The notes under the pieces were generated by a model. The model worked only from the letters and a program-made list of their open reading frames with translations, searched no databases and was not told the DNA's origin. This document shows, piece by piece, positions 23,051 to 34,933 of a stretch of 64,000 nucleotides of DNA (position 1 is the stretch's first letter; every line of letters begins with the position of its first letter). The position numbers and the translations under genes are program-made. This stretch comes from Tetrastigma voinierianum (Eukaryota > Streptophyta > Magnoliopsida > Vitales > Vitaceae), in contig JAEQBH010001144.1 of assembly GCA_016808115.1 (NCBI GenBank), positions 496,001 to 560,000 of the forward strand, given 5' to 3'.

Positions 23051-23600
23051 CGGTATTTTCCTGAATGCTAAATGATTCTTTGTTCATTGTAAAATAATTA
23101 CTGAAAAAAAAAATATTTAATTTAATAAACTCAAATAAAATCAAATAAAATTTGATAAAATTTTGAAAAAATAAAATTTTCCAAAAATAAAATTTTTGAA
23201 AATATAAATTTAAATTGAAAACAATATTTTAAGCCTTGAGAATGGTTATCATACAGCAGGAGTTATGTGTATGATTAATTGTCTCGAGCGTGGTTGTACA
23301 TAGAATCTTGTGTGGATGCTACCATTTGAAATGGTGATTCTTGGCAGTAATTGCGTGCGAAATTATATGCATGGTGTCGTAAATATAGGAAAAAGTGGCT
23401 AGCTAAGGTTAGGAATTATGACCTTAGGAGATTTAGATGCTGAAATGAGACAGAAAGCAGAGAATTTATCGGAATAAATCAAATTGAGTGGTTGGGATTG
23501 GCGCCCCATGGGAAGTAGAGCAGTGGGGTTCATGGTTTGTCAAGTCTATTAGTAATTGGCATGTGCATTGCTAGTTAGGCCCCGAAATGAGAATACATGA
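23051..23600 (+). other. Spacer in element C, no recognised coding
   Basis: AT-rich and mixed sequence between the GC-rich block and gag. I see no family motif. Confidence 0.5.
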
Positions 23601-23629
23601 ATCATGTTTGCCATTTTGACATATGGTGT

Positions 23630-24030
23630 GGCTAGTAAGTGAGGCGTAGAGGCGTGCACGAGTGCTGATCAGGCCCAATCGGTGTTTGATCATCGGACTT
23701 TTTCTGAAATTTGTAGGCATTACGGCGAATGCTATAGCCACCAGTGCAGGTATAAGCGGAGTTAGATAAGAAGATCTGTAGCCCCCAAAGGTTTAGGACT
23801 CATCATCCTCAGAGCATTCACGGAGGGAGGGGGCAGATGGTGACAGGACACGTTGGTTTTATACGGAGCGAGAAGGTGTTAGAGGCCATGATTACCTCGA
23901 CAGGCCGGGTTAGACTAGAACAACGTTCTAGCTAGAATGAGGCCCAAATATGGTGGAAATGGGCAAGGACATCTAGAGACCTTAAGAGGAAAGGGTTGTG
24001 CGTGGTATCCTAAAGTTGGGGCAGGAAAGG
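23630..24030 (+). pseudogene. gag remnant of element C
   Basis: It resembles B's gag region by position and by shared text: GTGAGGCGTAGAGGCGTGCACG here against GTGGCGTAGAGGCGTCAGG at about 31160, and GAGAAGGTGTTAGAGGC in both (23869 and 31381). After a short AAATATGGTGGAAATGGGC stretch (WW in the Gag core) it jumps directly to protease text. The C-terminal half of gag is therefore missing from its normal place. Confidence 0.65.
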
Positions 24031-24300
24031 TGCAGATATAGTTGGGTTGAGGATCTGGGACTCTACTCTGATGGACTGAGGATTATGGACATGTGAGATT
24101 AGGTCATCCCGAGGATGGATTGGCTGATAACACAGGTTGTTATCGATTGTGAGCGTAGGAGGATTACGCCTACACGCGGGGCCAGTACTCTTATTTGTAT
24201 TTCGGGACCGAGCCACGATGTTTGCCCCGAGCGATGTCTGAGTCAGTGTCGAGGGACGGTTAGAGGTTGGCTCGCGAGCCTTACTAGAAGGACGAGAGTG
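24031..24300 (+). pseudogene. Protease remnant of element C
   Basis: Only the C-terminal part is visible: text equivalent to ILGMDWL followed by VVIDCERRRITPTRGA (24100-24180). That is the conserved end of gypsy protease. The catalytic Asp-Ser-Gly-Ala block is absent. Confidence 0.75.
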
Positions 24301-24329
24301 AGACCAGAGCTTAGATCTACCTGCAGTGG

Positions 24330-25125
24330 TGTGAGTTTTGTGCGGATGTTTTCTCTGAATGTTTGCACGGACTACACTTATGGAATGTAGACTTCGGTAT
24401 TAGGTGCCACAGTATTGACCATCCTACATATTTCAGCGGCGGGATGCCCGGTTGAGTTACGGGGGCTCGAGTCCGACTCAGGGCTGGACAAAGGGATTTG
24501 GAAGGCCAGAGGAGCACTTCGCCATGGGCGCTCACAGTTGTTCTGAAAAAGAAGGACCGGGGCCTTCGGCGTGTGTTGACTACCGTGATTAAACGAGTTC
24601 ACGATCGAATCCGGTGCAGATTCTGGGGATTGATGATTTATTTGATCAGTTGAGAGAGTCTTGAGTCTACTCCAAGATAGACGCGCGCGGTTACCATCGG
24701 GTGAGGTCGAGAAATAGATATCCCTAAGACAGCGTTAGGACGCTTTATGGGCACTTTGAGTTTACGGTGATGCCGCTGGATTGATGAATCGCGAGTGGCA
24801 TTCATGGATCTCGTCATGGAATCATTTCCAGCCCTATGGTGGGTTTGTCGTAGCCTTAGTGGGTGACATTTTTCATCTCTCGGTCAGGTGGAACATGAGT
24901 ATCACGGGGATTGTTTGCAATTTGTTAAAAGAGACCATCAGGTTAATACGTAAAGATTCGATGAGATGCGAGTTTGGCTTATTGAGGTGAGATTTTGGGA
25001 CATGTGGTGTCAGCACCAGGAGTGTCAGTCGACCTAGAGAAGGTTGAGGCAATGATGAGTTGGGAGAGACCGTATGTCAATCTTTGAGATACGTAATTCT
25101 TGGTTTGCTTTGGGTATTACAAAGG
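24330..25125 (+). pseudogene. Reverse transcriptase remnant of element C
   Basis: Pieces in shifting frames: VLKKKD near 24540, IPKTALGRFMGTL near 24720 (family pattern IPKTAF..RYGHYEF), FMDL near 24803, then text for the EVRFLGHVVSA block near 24985-25015 and EKVEA.MSWERP near 25040. The catalytic Asp-Asp block around 24850 is not readable. It ends with the GLLGYYR-like segment near 25100-25120, where a different sequence takes over. Confidence 0.8.
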
Positions 25126-25139
25126 GTGAGGCTAAGGCG

Positions 25140-26390
25140 AGAGATTGTCCATTCGGGCGGGATATAAGATTTCACCTATGGGACGCAGACTCCGTGGTTG
25201 GGCGCCACGACCGTAGAAAGATTGAGATACTTGGAACACTCGGGATACGGTGTTAGTAACAAGAAGGAGGATCATTTCTCCCTAGTTCGGAAGGGCGAGG
25301 GCCACGCTCACTAGTTTGGGGACAGGGCCGGGGATTGGGCGGTGGTGGGGTTTGCGGGCGGGATCCCCGAGAGACTTTGGGACTGCCGAATCCGGTCCCG
25401 GTCCAGCCCTTTGGGGCGGGAGGTATATAGTTCAATTTCCTCCTGCACCCTAGTAAGGGTTAGAGACTAGTTCGATTTCGATTGTGCTATACAAGCACTC
25501 CCGACCTTCTGAGATAGACGGAGGGACGGGTGTGGGTCAGTCAGGGACGGATCAGTCGCCTTGTGAGGTGGTGGACCTTAGGGTGGTAGACACTAATTGG
25601 TGGTTGATTATTAGACTTGATGGATGAGTTGACAACCATCGGGTTAATCGATGGTGAGCTGAGCCAGGTTGTGTGCAGAGCACGACAGTGGATTTGGGGC
25701 TTGAGGTTAAGGCCTTTAAGAGAAATCAAGTATAGGATTCTTCCCACTAGGATGTAGGGTGAGAGTTGACTGATAGGACGGAACATGAGTGAGTAATCTC
25801 TCAGTTCTGCTCATAGTGGACCACAGGAGTTGGGTGTCGAGTATGAGTATTATTACGTTCGCGTGCGGGTAACACCGGTGAAATTAGGGTGTGGGTGCAC
25901 GTTTTGAAGTCGTCACCACTCTTGGTGAGGTGTGGGGTGAGTTTGTCTTAAAATTTGCGATCGATGAAACTCATAGTTGAATGTCGGGGGAAATGTAAGA
26001 GGCTCGAGTGTAAGTAGAAGAGTTAGGTATCGAGATAAAACCTGAGTCGGGTTATACTGTGGACTTAGAGTCGGTGATAGAGTCGGAGTGACAGGGACGA
26101 AACACACGGACATGATTATCACGCGGACTAAGGGTTGAGGCGATAGTCGGGGTGACTCGAGGGGTTTAGATAACCAGCTGGAAATTGCATTGGGTGTTGT
26201 TGAGTCGGTAATGGCTCGGTATAGGGATTCATTCATGACATGGACTAGATTGACGGTCCATTGGATTGTCAGTGATTATGACCTTGGAGATGTTAGCGTT
26301 TACACACCAAGTAAGGGTTGTGTAGGGTTTTACGTTGTGCGGGTTATATACATATGTTAGAGAACATGCTGTGAGCATGTGTCCTGGATT
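25140..26390 (+). other. Displaced gag-like segment and unrecognised filler in C
   Basis: 25150-25290 matches B at about 34515-34680 (ATTGTCCATTCGGG; then GACTCC(G/A)TGGTTGG and GCCACGACC; then GTTAGTAACAAGAAGGAG against GTTATTAGCAAGATGAAG). In B that text lies between the gag core and protease. In C it lies after RT. The rest (25450-26390) shows no motif that I can name. RNase H and the first half of integrase, expected here, are not seen. Confidence 0.55.
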
Positions 26391-26394
26391 ATAA

Positions 26395-27070
26395 AGGTAG
26401 AGGATTAATTGCCCTCAGTGGAATTCGCCTACAACAACAGTTATCAGGAGAGTGTACGAATGGCACCATACGAGACATTGTATGGGAGGCCATGTAGATC
26501 ACCGTTATGTAGGACCGAGGTGGAAGGCTCGTCGGCCCGGTCACGTCGATCGAAGACACGTAGGAAGTGAAGCGATCACGATAAGCGTCTTCTCACGGCT
26601 CGGGCCCGGCGAAGAGCTATGCGATGTGCGGCGTCGACCCTTAGAGTTCGAGGTTGGGATCCGCGTCTTCTTGAAAGGTGATGCCCCAAGGGGAGTGGTC
26701 GGGTTCGCGACGAGAAGCTATCGCGAGGTTTAATGGACCTTTGGGGTACTGAGAGGATGAAACGCAGATGCGTACGGTTGGCGTTACCGCCCGACATGAC
26801 AAGTGTCACAGGTATTCCAGCGTCTCCGTGCTCCGGCTTCTCTCGAATCGACTCATGTGGTGGATTGGGGACAGATTGAGATTTACACGGATGGGACCTT
26901 CGAGGAGGGACCAGTGTGCATTGTGGATAGCCGTGATCGGGTCTTGCGACTCAAGACCGTGAGGCTAGTGAGAGTGCTATGGCAGCACTGTGGAGTGGAG
27001 GAGTCAACGTGGGAGCGCGAGGACACGGTGCGGGCCACCTATCCCTTCTTTTTTAGGGATGAAGGTACGT
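26395..27070 (+). pseudogene. Integrase C-terminal half of element C
   Basis: It reads LPSVEFAYNNSYQESV and MAPYETLYGRPCRSPL near 26410-26510, then a DVRRRPLEFEVG block near 26620-26665 and FLKGDAPRGVV near 26670. Finally 26803-27060 gives STHVVDWGQIEIYTDGTFEE, then LKTVRLVRVLWQHCGVEEST, then WERE and YPFFFRDE. Frames change several times. The final segment is the chromodomain-like end seen in related gypsy elements. Confidence 0.87.
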
Positions 27071-27171
27071 GGTTTAGTCGTTTGAGATTTAAATGGCTAG
27101 TTACATGCATGATAGAGTGCGCGTTGCATATGCATGTAGTGATAATGGTAATCTTGGCCCGGGCGAAATTC

Positions 27172-27186
27172 CTTTGAAGAGGAGAA
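27172..27186 (+). other. Polypurine tract of element C
   Basis: TTTGAAGAGGAGAA directly before the 3' LTR start TGTAAGACTG. The equivalent tract in B is GGGAGAGGGAAGAA before 53468. Confidence 0.75.
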
Positions 27187-29206
27187 TGTAAGACTGAAAT
27201 TCCAATTTACGGAAAAAGGCAAAATCGTAATTTTGATTACAAAATTGTAATTTAGGTTAAAAATCAATTAATTCTCTAGATCTTAGATGACAAGCGGATT
27301 ATACCAGTTGGAATGGCCTCAGCGAAATCTAGTTTGTACGTAAAATTTACGTAATTTTTCGAGGGTGGTTGGAGTGACACGTTTTTCGAGGCATGCGTTT
27401 AGTCTTAGTAAAGCGAGATTCGATCTTGACGAAAGTCACATATAATAAGTACTCATGTTCATAAGTGGTGTGAGTAGAGAAATGTGATGAAATGGAGCAG
27501 TAGAGATAGTGCGAATATCAGTGCAGTAAAGGGACATAAAGGTCATTTTGGAATAGTTAAATGAGGAAAAAAGCCAAATTAGCAAATAGTGCTTCTTCTC
27601 CTTACTATAAACGAGCAAAAACATGGGAACCGGATGGGGGAATCTGATGGCGTTTGAGAGCTTTTAGAGAGAGGGTGCTTCTCCTACAGAATGTCGCGAG
27701 AGATGCGGCGAGTCGGTCTTCGGGCGAGAAAGGAAAAGCGTTCTACGGACGAGGGCTACGCGTGGACTCCAAATTTGTGAGTTTTTGACAAACTCCAAGA
27801 GGTAGGATTAACTCCCTACTTGATTTTTTCTCCCATTTTAAATGTTTTACTAATGTTTCGGTTGATTGAGGCCTTGAACGGCCGTTTGATCTGTCCCAAA
27901 GCTTGGGACCGAATTGATTTGATTTATGGAATCCATTGTGAAGCGACCCGTAGCGAGTGAGGGCTGTTTGGGTCTTTAATAGCTTAAGTTATGCTTTAAA
28001 TCATGGATTGATTTGGATTAGGCCGGAAATGGCCGTGAAATGCGAGGTTCTCAATGTGGTAGGTGATTTGATAAGTGTTGGAGCATTAAACCCTAGAGGT
28101 TTTTCTTGTTCCTAGAATGAATGACAAAAATGTATTTTCGTGAGAAAATTTGTGTTTAGTTAAATAGTCGAATCGAATTGCTTGTGTTTGAACATTAGCC
28201 CAAATGAGTTAATTTTGGTGTTTGAAATGATAATTACACTTATATGTTTGTGTGATTTAATTTTATGTAGATATATTCGTGTATATATATTTGCATGTGA
28301 TTAAACTAATATTGGAATGGCATACAGCCTGCATTCCATATGCCTTTAAGAACACCCTAGGATTATAGGAGTGAGTGCATGAGATGAGTCTAGAGAAAAA
28401 GGTTCGGAGGGTTGTCTAAAAACTAGAAATGATCGGAGGGTAGTCTATACTTAAAATATCAATCGTCGGAGACGGCCCAATTGATACACATCGGAGGGTA
28501 GTCCACATATAAAATATCAATCGTCGGAGACGGCCCAATTGATATATCTCGGAGGAAGTGATCCACTGTCACAACATCGGAGATGAGATCACAACCTGCA
28601 TGGAGAAAATAGCCGAATTCTCATACGAGGCTTGGGCGGAGTGTGAGAGAAGTCGATGAACTCGAATGCGAGGTGGTCATGTAGACATTCAAGAGTAGGA
28701 TCATGCATTTGCTTGGATATTGTGTTTAAGTGGAACATTGCCTGCTTTACTTAGGTGAAGTAAGCCCACTTGGGCGATTCTCCTCTCTTGAGCTTTAGCT
28801 CACCCCATCGTCAGGACCCAGCACTGCAGTGCGGGAGCGTGCGAGGAGGCAAGTTCAAGTCCATGGTTGTAATTGAAGAAGGTGGGTTGTGAAAGTGCGC
28901 CGTATGATAGGAACTTTTTAAGTTTAATGTATGTATTATTATAAGTAAACATATTAACTCTTGTAACTATTGGGTCTATAGTTAGTTCATAGTTGGCATG
29001 TATAGTAGTCGCATTTATGGGTCCAGTAGCGCGTGGATATATATTGCCCATATTGGGTATTTGGGGCAGATATATCAGTCGCGTATTTGGGGTGAGCTCT
29101 CTCCGTACAAGAGACTACGCTTTCGATTGAAATGGCGTGGGTAACGACATCCACTTGTATTCATGGAAGTTGTGGTGTCATGAGGACCCGGGATTTTGGC
29201 GTCACG
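27187..29206 (+). repeat. 3' LTR of element C
   Basis: It starts TGTAAGACTGAAATTCC and ends GGGATTTTGGCGTCAC. It pairs with 19518-21537 along its length, including AACTCCAAGAGGTAGGATT and the ATCGGAGGGTAG array (28400-28600). Small insertions and deletions are scattered through the pair. Confidence 0.87.
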
Positions 29207-29752
29207 GGTATTCAGGTTGGTTCATGTAATTGCTTGGATGTGATTGTTTGTCATGACATGTGCGATTAGGTGGGAGTTGCCCACGTAGGAAGTATCACTG
29301 TGGGGCTTTGCTCCACTTACTGTCGAAGGATCTCTTACAAGGTGCAGAGTGTCTGAGGAATGGTTCGCTAGAGAGGCCGCATTTAGAAGAAGCGGGATTT
29401 GTGGCTTTGGTATTTTCATTTTTGTTTAACATGTATTAAATTGTAAATCTTAATATATGTTTGAATTAAAGTGTTCTTAATTCTTGAACTATTAATATCT
29501 ACCTATCATATTCTTTGAATTGATGTATTTTGTAGGTATTGATGTAGGGGCCCCAGTGGCCATTATTCTGCTAGCATGTGGATTTTATCTTGGTCATTGT
29601 AAATTATTAGGACAAGTTTTATACCTTGGGTAGAGCTCATTACAAAGGGACTGCGCTCGATTTTCATAGTGGTGTCGGGTGCTCGGCATCCACACGAGAT
29701 ATTCAGAAGGTTCTTGGGTTGTCAATGGACCTCCGGGTTTTGGGTCGTCACA
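29207..29752 (+). repeat. 5' LTR of element B, second part
   Basis: It picks up at the point where C interrupted: ATTCAGGTTGGTTCATGTAATTGC, which in the uninterrupted 3' LTR (about 54710) follows GGGCATGTAGAC. It ends TTTTGGGTCGTCACA before GCT and the PBS. Confidence 0.87.
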
Positions 29753-29755
29753 GCT

Positions 29756-29767
29756 TGGTATCAGAGC
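29756..29767 (+). other. Primer-binding site of element B (tRNA-iMet)
   Basis: TGGTATCAGAGC after the LTR end and the spacer GCT. Confidence 0.92.
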
Positions 29768-30107
29768 CTTGGTTTATAAATACCTAGAGCTTAGTGTCAA
29801 TAAGTTAGGTATACGATTACCTAGGATTTGATGAGCACGGGTTAGATCACGCATTCCTTGTGCACTTTGATGATTGATGTTTGATGAATGTTGTGTATGA
29901 TGTGTGGTTATGTGCTTGTATGCTTGATAAATAGCATAGGAGAAATTAAAACCTTAGGAGGTTGAGAAATTTTGGGCAAATAGTCCAAAATTTAATGAAA
30001 AAAAAAAGATGATGTGAAGAAAATTTTTCTTTCTAAGGTTTTACAGTTTGTAAAACTGGAAAAAAAAAATGGATAAAATAAATTTTAATAAATTTATTTG
30101 GTTTATT

Positions 30108-30146
<39 letters not shown>

Positions 30147-30280
30147 AATTATATATATATTTTTTATTATTTTTTTTTGGGTGGTTTTCGGTGGCGGAAT
30201 GAGAAAAAAAAAAGAAAACTCAGAAAATTTGGTGGATGGGCTCTTTGCCCATTGAGTCACGTCTGATGGATTGTATGTTG
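29768..30280 (+). other. AT-rich leader of element B with (AT)n microsatellite
   Basis: Untranslated leader. An (AT)n run covers 30111-30144. The open frame on the minus strand through this run is low-complexity and not a gene. Confidence 0.65.
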
Positions 30281-30830
30281 ACCGCGGACAGGGAGGCGGC
30301 ACGGGCGGGGGGCGGGCCACGGCCACGACGACCACACCCACGAGCTCTTGACTATGTGAGGTTGCAGCCACGGCCAAGGAGGCCCGCGACGCTGGCGGCG
30401 GTAGCATACGGGCTTTGGTTGGGGGAGTGAGTGTCGCGATACAAAGCGGTAATATCGTGGCGGGGGCCAGGCGGCCGTGGGGGTTGTGTCACTATACAAT
30501 CTTTGTATCGCCGATATGGCGGCGATCCCAGTTAGCGGCGTGTCATGATACAAATGATTATATCGTGAGAGAGATAGAGCTTGTTTGTTGGGTGTGTCGC
30601 GACACCGTGACCTGGCACGGCGGCGTCTTGCGACACGGCGCCTGACGTAGCTGCGTCTTGTGTGTCTTGACTGCAACCATAAATCTGACCCAGGAATCTG
30701 TGACCGCGGCCCGTGTGGAGCACACTGTCTGACGCCACACCTGCTCCCACGATCACGGCCGGCACGTATGGTGTCGCGCCTTTGTCGCGTGCAAAAATTT
30801 GGGCGAGTGTGCACACATTGCCACTGACCA
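30280..30830. repeat. GC-rich, palindrome-rich leader segment of B (GTGTCGCGACAC)
   Basis: It contains a perfect 12-base palindrome GTGTCGCGACAC at 30594-30605 and a series of relatives: GTGTCGCGATACAAA (30431), GTGTCACTATACAA (30496), TTTGTATCGCC (30510), GTGTCATGATACAAA (30540) and TTGCGACACGG (30628). Units recur every 30-60 bases. It occupies the same place as the GTATTGCAATAC segment of element C. Open frames here on both strands are GC artefacts. Confidence 0.75.
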
Positions 30831-31129
30831 GTGATTTTGACTCGGTCTACCGATTCGAAGATCCTTTATTTGAAACTCTTGTTCATGAACATTGTTCATA
30901 GGCCTTCATTCACGAGTTTCAAAAAAATAAAATGAATTTTTTTAAAATAAAATAAGTATCTTTAAATGAAATTTTCTAAAATAAAATTTTGTTGCATATG
31001 ATTTAATATATTGAATTATTGTCTTGCATTACCTATTATGCATGGACATAGTGTATGAAATGTTTTCTGTGTGTGAATAGTGTCTGGTTTGTGTTTGCAT
31101 GCCCAGAATCTTTGTGGAAATTTAACGCC

Positions 31130-31462
31130 ATTTGGCATGTGTAGATGGCTAGTCGAGGCCGTGGCGTAGAGGCGTCAGGAACATAGCCAAGCATCACCAG
31201 TGTTTGACCAACATGCTTTGTTGGTGTAGGGATTCTTGTTCTTTGCTATTGGACATGCTAGTGCGGCGTGGGGTAGCCGGGAGGTCAGGAAGTAACCTCC
31301 GGAGGTTGGGGCACATAATCTCCCGACATTCCGCAGAGGAGGAATCCGGAGTGGTGGCGAGACCATTGGTTCATGTAGGTCGAGAAGGTGTTAGAGGCTA
31401 TGGAAGTTACTACACATTGTAATCGAGATCAGATTCATTGCGTTCGGTAGAGGTGAAGATGA
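31130..31462 (+). pseudogene. gag remnant of element B, first part
   Basis: It begins near ATGGCTAGTCGAGGCCGTGG (31146), giving MASRGRGVEA, a common start for this group. It continues with CCTCCGGAGG and GAGAAGGTGTTAGAGGCTATG, shared with C's gag. It is interrupted by insertion E. Confidence 0.65.
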
Positions 31463-34140
31463 TGTAAAACCCCAACCTTATTGAGATGTTATAATGGTAG
31501 TTGTTGAGCCGATTAGAGGTCGATGATAGAAGCGAGGGTAGATTAGAATTTAGAAACGCTCGGACGTCATATGGGCATAAAGTGGAATTTTCGAAAATTT
31601 TCACGGATGCCTAAGGAATAGTAATTTTCTTATTATATCTGGGATGGAGAGATGCGGAAGAATTTTAAAAATTCGGTTCCTATGACTTGTGACGATATTT
31701 AGAAAGGAGTGGAGATTTAAGTGAATAGTGATTTCCGGACTGAAATTTGGAGTCTGCGCCGAAATTTTTTGGAAATTGGGCTGAAAATGCGAAAATGAAT
31801 TAATCATAAGTCTAGCAGGCGAAGCGGAGTGAACGGAGTCCGTTTGGAATAGTTTCGAGCGATCGACGTAGTCGGATAATAATGCGCTATTGTCGAATTA
31901 CCGATTTAATGATTTTAAATCCGATTTCGGTGATTTGAGCACGGAATCCAGCAGCCGAAGAGATTTAATTAGAATATTTCATGGTCGATTTGAAGTTTGA
32001 ACTGACCATAGAATATTTTGGCGCGTTTAATAATTATAAAAGCGGTATAAAGAACGGCTGGTAAAATAAAGTATAAGTGAGATATTTTCTTGTGAGCCAA
32101 TCAAAACCTTTCTTAATGACCTAAATTATGATTTAAATAATGGATTGATGGTTGTGACTCATAGAATGGACCCGATGACAATTGACGTGTGTAAGTCACT
32201 TTGCATCAACCCAGTGAGATTCTTTGAGCTCAAGTGCAATTTTGGCAAAGTGTAAGAGTTAAAATCTAAAATTCAAGGAAGTGACGCTACTCCAACAAGA
32301 GGAGAGCTTGGACGGCCAAGGTGGAGCAAGGTGGGAGGGTTGATTTTCTTCTCCTTCCAAGCTCTCAGTGATCTCAGTGGTATCGAGGAGAGAAGCCCAG
32401 AAACCAAGAACAAATAAATTTCTAATAGTGGGAAAGTTGGATTTAATGTTTTTCATGCCTAATGCTTTGATTACTCTTATGGATGTTAAATTGTGGTATT
32501 TAAGGTTGAATCATGATGATTTTGATACCTCAGTTGAGAGAAATGAGTTAGGTTAGGGTTTGAAAAATAAAGTGAGTGATGGTTAGGGTTTGATAGTGCA
32601 TTTTTTGTATGACATGTTGAAGTGGTTGAGTTAGTGAAATTGAGGTATAAGGCATTAGATTGGAGTGATTAGAATGAAGAAAATGAAAGAAACAAAGTGA
32701 ATATGAAGCAATGCATATTCGGCCAAAAGAAATAGAGAGGGTAAAAATTATTTTGGTCATTTCCTTGAGTTGTGTATTTTAAATTAATAGTTCAATGGGA
32801 TTAAAGTGAATGTGATGTGGTTGGGTGAAAATGAATGTGTATGGTGGATTTAAAATGGAGTTATGATTTAATGTTTAGTAGATTAGTTTTTCTTGAAAAA
32901 GGTAAAGGACTATCAGACGAAGCGGGAGTCGACGGGAAGCAATGAGATTGAAAGCGATGAAACGGTGGTGTAAAAATGATGTTTTGAAATTGAGTTTTTT
33001 AAAAGTAGGCAGTTTTAATGTTAAGTGAAAGGGTTTAATGATATGAAATGTTTAATGAAAAGTTTGGTTATCTTGCTAAATATATATATATATATATATA
33101 TGAAATTACATATGTATGCATGTGTTAAGGCATTATGAAAGTTTAAAATTGTGTAAAGAATGCATATGCATATTTGCGTATATATGTGTTTTAAATGATA
33201 AAGTAAAGGATTTAAATGAATTTATAAATGTATTTTGAATAAATGTTTGCGATGGTTGCACTGACCACATGGTGTATGTGTATAGATATCGGTGAGGGTA
33301 TGTGGCGTGTAAGGATTTAGAGGAATAGTTATGGGTTACTAACGGAGGAAATGGGTTTTGTGTAATATCCTTACACGTGATAAGGTGCTATGGCGGAACC
33401 CTATGCGGCGTGAGTTTCCACAGCGGCGTGGTAGTTATATTTGGATTGAGGCGTCCCTCACTGTCGATGCCCGAGCTGTTGGTGTGTTTACAGGTTCCAT
33501 TAAAAGAAGTTTAAAGCATAATTGATTTTTAATTGTATAAGTATTTATTACTTTGATATATCTTGAAATGTTGTCTTAATGAAAATGTACACTCAACGAG
33601 CTCCTTTAGCTCACTCTTTTAAGTATGTTTCCAAAAACATTTTGGGACACGAGACAGGTCTTGTAGGTAGAAGTCTTATGTGATGGAAGTCGTGCCATCG
33701 AGAGAGCGACACATGTGGTATGTGTATATATATAATTTTGCATATTGTATATATTTGAATATTTTGTCATATATATATGTATATGTATAAATTTTGAAAA
33801 GGAACTACATGAGCTTTGATCCTCAATGGGCGAGAAGTGCGTGGCGAATTGATAAGTAAAACAAAGCCCCGTGCACATAAAGCGTCGCGTGGAATTGAAA
33901 AGTTTTGAATGTTTTGATGATTGAAATAAATAATGTATATGTATATATTTTGCTTGATTGGGTTGATAATGTTTAATTGGGTTGTGAGAGCTGAGAGTCC
34001 TAAATGGAATTAAAGCGGAGTTTTCATATTTGGGAAAGTCCGGCAGGAAGAAACTACGGCGATTTTATGAAAAATCTAAGGGTTTGAAAAAGAAAGAAAA
34101 GAAAAGAATTTTTTTTTTTTTTTTTTTACCCGCCGCTTCA
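31463..34140 (+). mobile_element. Insertion E in gag of B: probable solo LTR of another family
   Basis: It starts TGTAAAACCCCAACC, a plausible LTR start, and has the LTR look (GCGAAGCGGAGTGAACGGAGTC near 31818, GTGTAAGGATTTAG, CAACGAGCTCCTTTAGCTCAC near 33595). No PBS or coding motif is seen. The right end is placed at CCGCCGCTTCA (34140) only because gag text of B resumes soon after. I found no target duplication. A (TA)n run lies at 33080-33102. Confidence 0.5.
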
Positions 34141-34199
34141 CGTTATTTTCTAAAGATATATTGAGATTATAAAGGGTTAACTCATGGATTTTATTTGAT

Positions 34200-34930
34200 T
34201 GGCACGGAAGGTTTCTATGATGAGGATCTGGGAGTCTTGCCAGGTTCATGAGAGTTAATCGGGTGGATACTTCTTACGAGTATGGTGGAAGCAGGCAAGG
34301 CCTACAGAGATCTAGATGATAGCATGGCGGGGATTCCATGATATTTTCATGGAAGTAAGTACCCCGGGATCTTTGCTAGATCACTTGTGGCTCGGGAGTT
34401 CAGGATTGAAGCAAGGGACAATGACTGTGATAGATTATGTGGCTAGATTCAAATAGCCATTTTCTGACTGCGTGTGCCATGAAATGCCAAATCTCGGAGA
34501 TTTGAGGCCCCAGTGAAATTGTCCATTCGGGAGTAGGATGGTAGAGGACTTCTACTGAGGACATGGACTCCATGGTTGGACGGCCACGACCAGAGAGAGA
34601 GAGACCGAGGATACAAAGACCTTTTCGGGATGCAGGTGTTATTAGCAAGATGAAGGAGAGTCGGTCTTCTTCCGGTTGGGAAAAGAAGTAGAGGGCTTAG
34701 TTCACGTGGGTTCAGTCGCCGTGAAGATGTGGGTTGGGACGAGATCAGGGTTGTAGGGTGGGGCTGGGCGGATGGTGTCTTTATCATTTCCGGCGGCTTG
34801 AACACATGAGGAGAGGATTGCTTACAGAAACGAGATCCCAGGGTTTGAGCGGTCTGCGATCCCAGGTTAAGCGATTAGGGCGGGGATAGGATCTGATATG
34901 TTTCTCATTGCTCCGGTATAAGCGGAAGGC
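34200..34930 (+). pseudogene. gag remnant of element B, second part
   Basis: Gag core text resumes: GTGGAAGCAGGCAAGGCC (WWRQAR) near 34284, GCGGGGATTCCATGATATTTT (the W..F...F pattern) near 34330, and QGTMTVIDYVARF near 34415-34450. This matches the Retrotrans_gag pattern of gypsy elements. The stretch 34515-34680 is the piece that appears out of place in element C. Stops are frequent. Confidence 0.75.
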
Positions 34931-34933
34931 GGG

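Larger units (their letters stand above)
19518..29206 (+). mobile_element. Element C: Ty3/gypsy retrotransposon nested in the 5' LTR of B
   Basis: Two LTRs, 19518-21537 and 27187-29206, come out at the same length (about 2,020 bases) with the boundaries chosen. A tRNA-iMet PBS follows the first, a purine-rich tract precedes the second, and gag, protease, RT and integrase remnants lie between. RNase H is missing, and a gag-like segment sits after RT. The 5' LTR start is mutated (CAGAAGACCC in place of TGTAAGACC). Target duplication is unclear: TAGAT on the left and CGGGT or GGTAT on the right. Flanking B sequence rejoins across C when compared with the uninterrupted 3' LTR of B near 54700. Confidence 0.88.

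Noticed and set aside
22582..23144. Several 90-145-codon frames on both strands in GC-rich DNA
   Set aside because: GC-rich sequence lacks stops by composition. Frames overlap each other on both strands, show no domain, and lie in the leader of element C.
19513..29211. Clean target duplication for element C
   Set aside because: TAGAT on the left and CGGGT or GGTAT on the right do not match. At best three transitions separate them. The insertion is supported by rejoined B sequence instead.
30257..30814. 185-codon minus-strand frame
   Set aside because: Same GC effect plus the repeated TGTATCG/CGATACA motif, which yields a repeated Ser-Arg-Tyr/His pattern. Not a gene.
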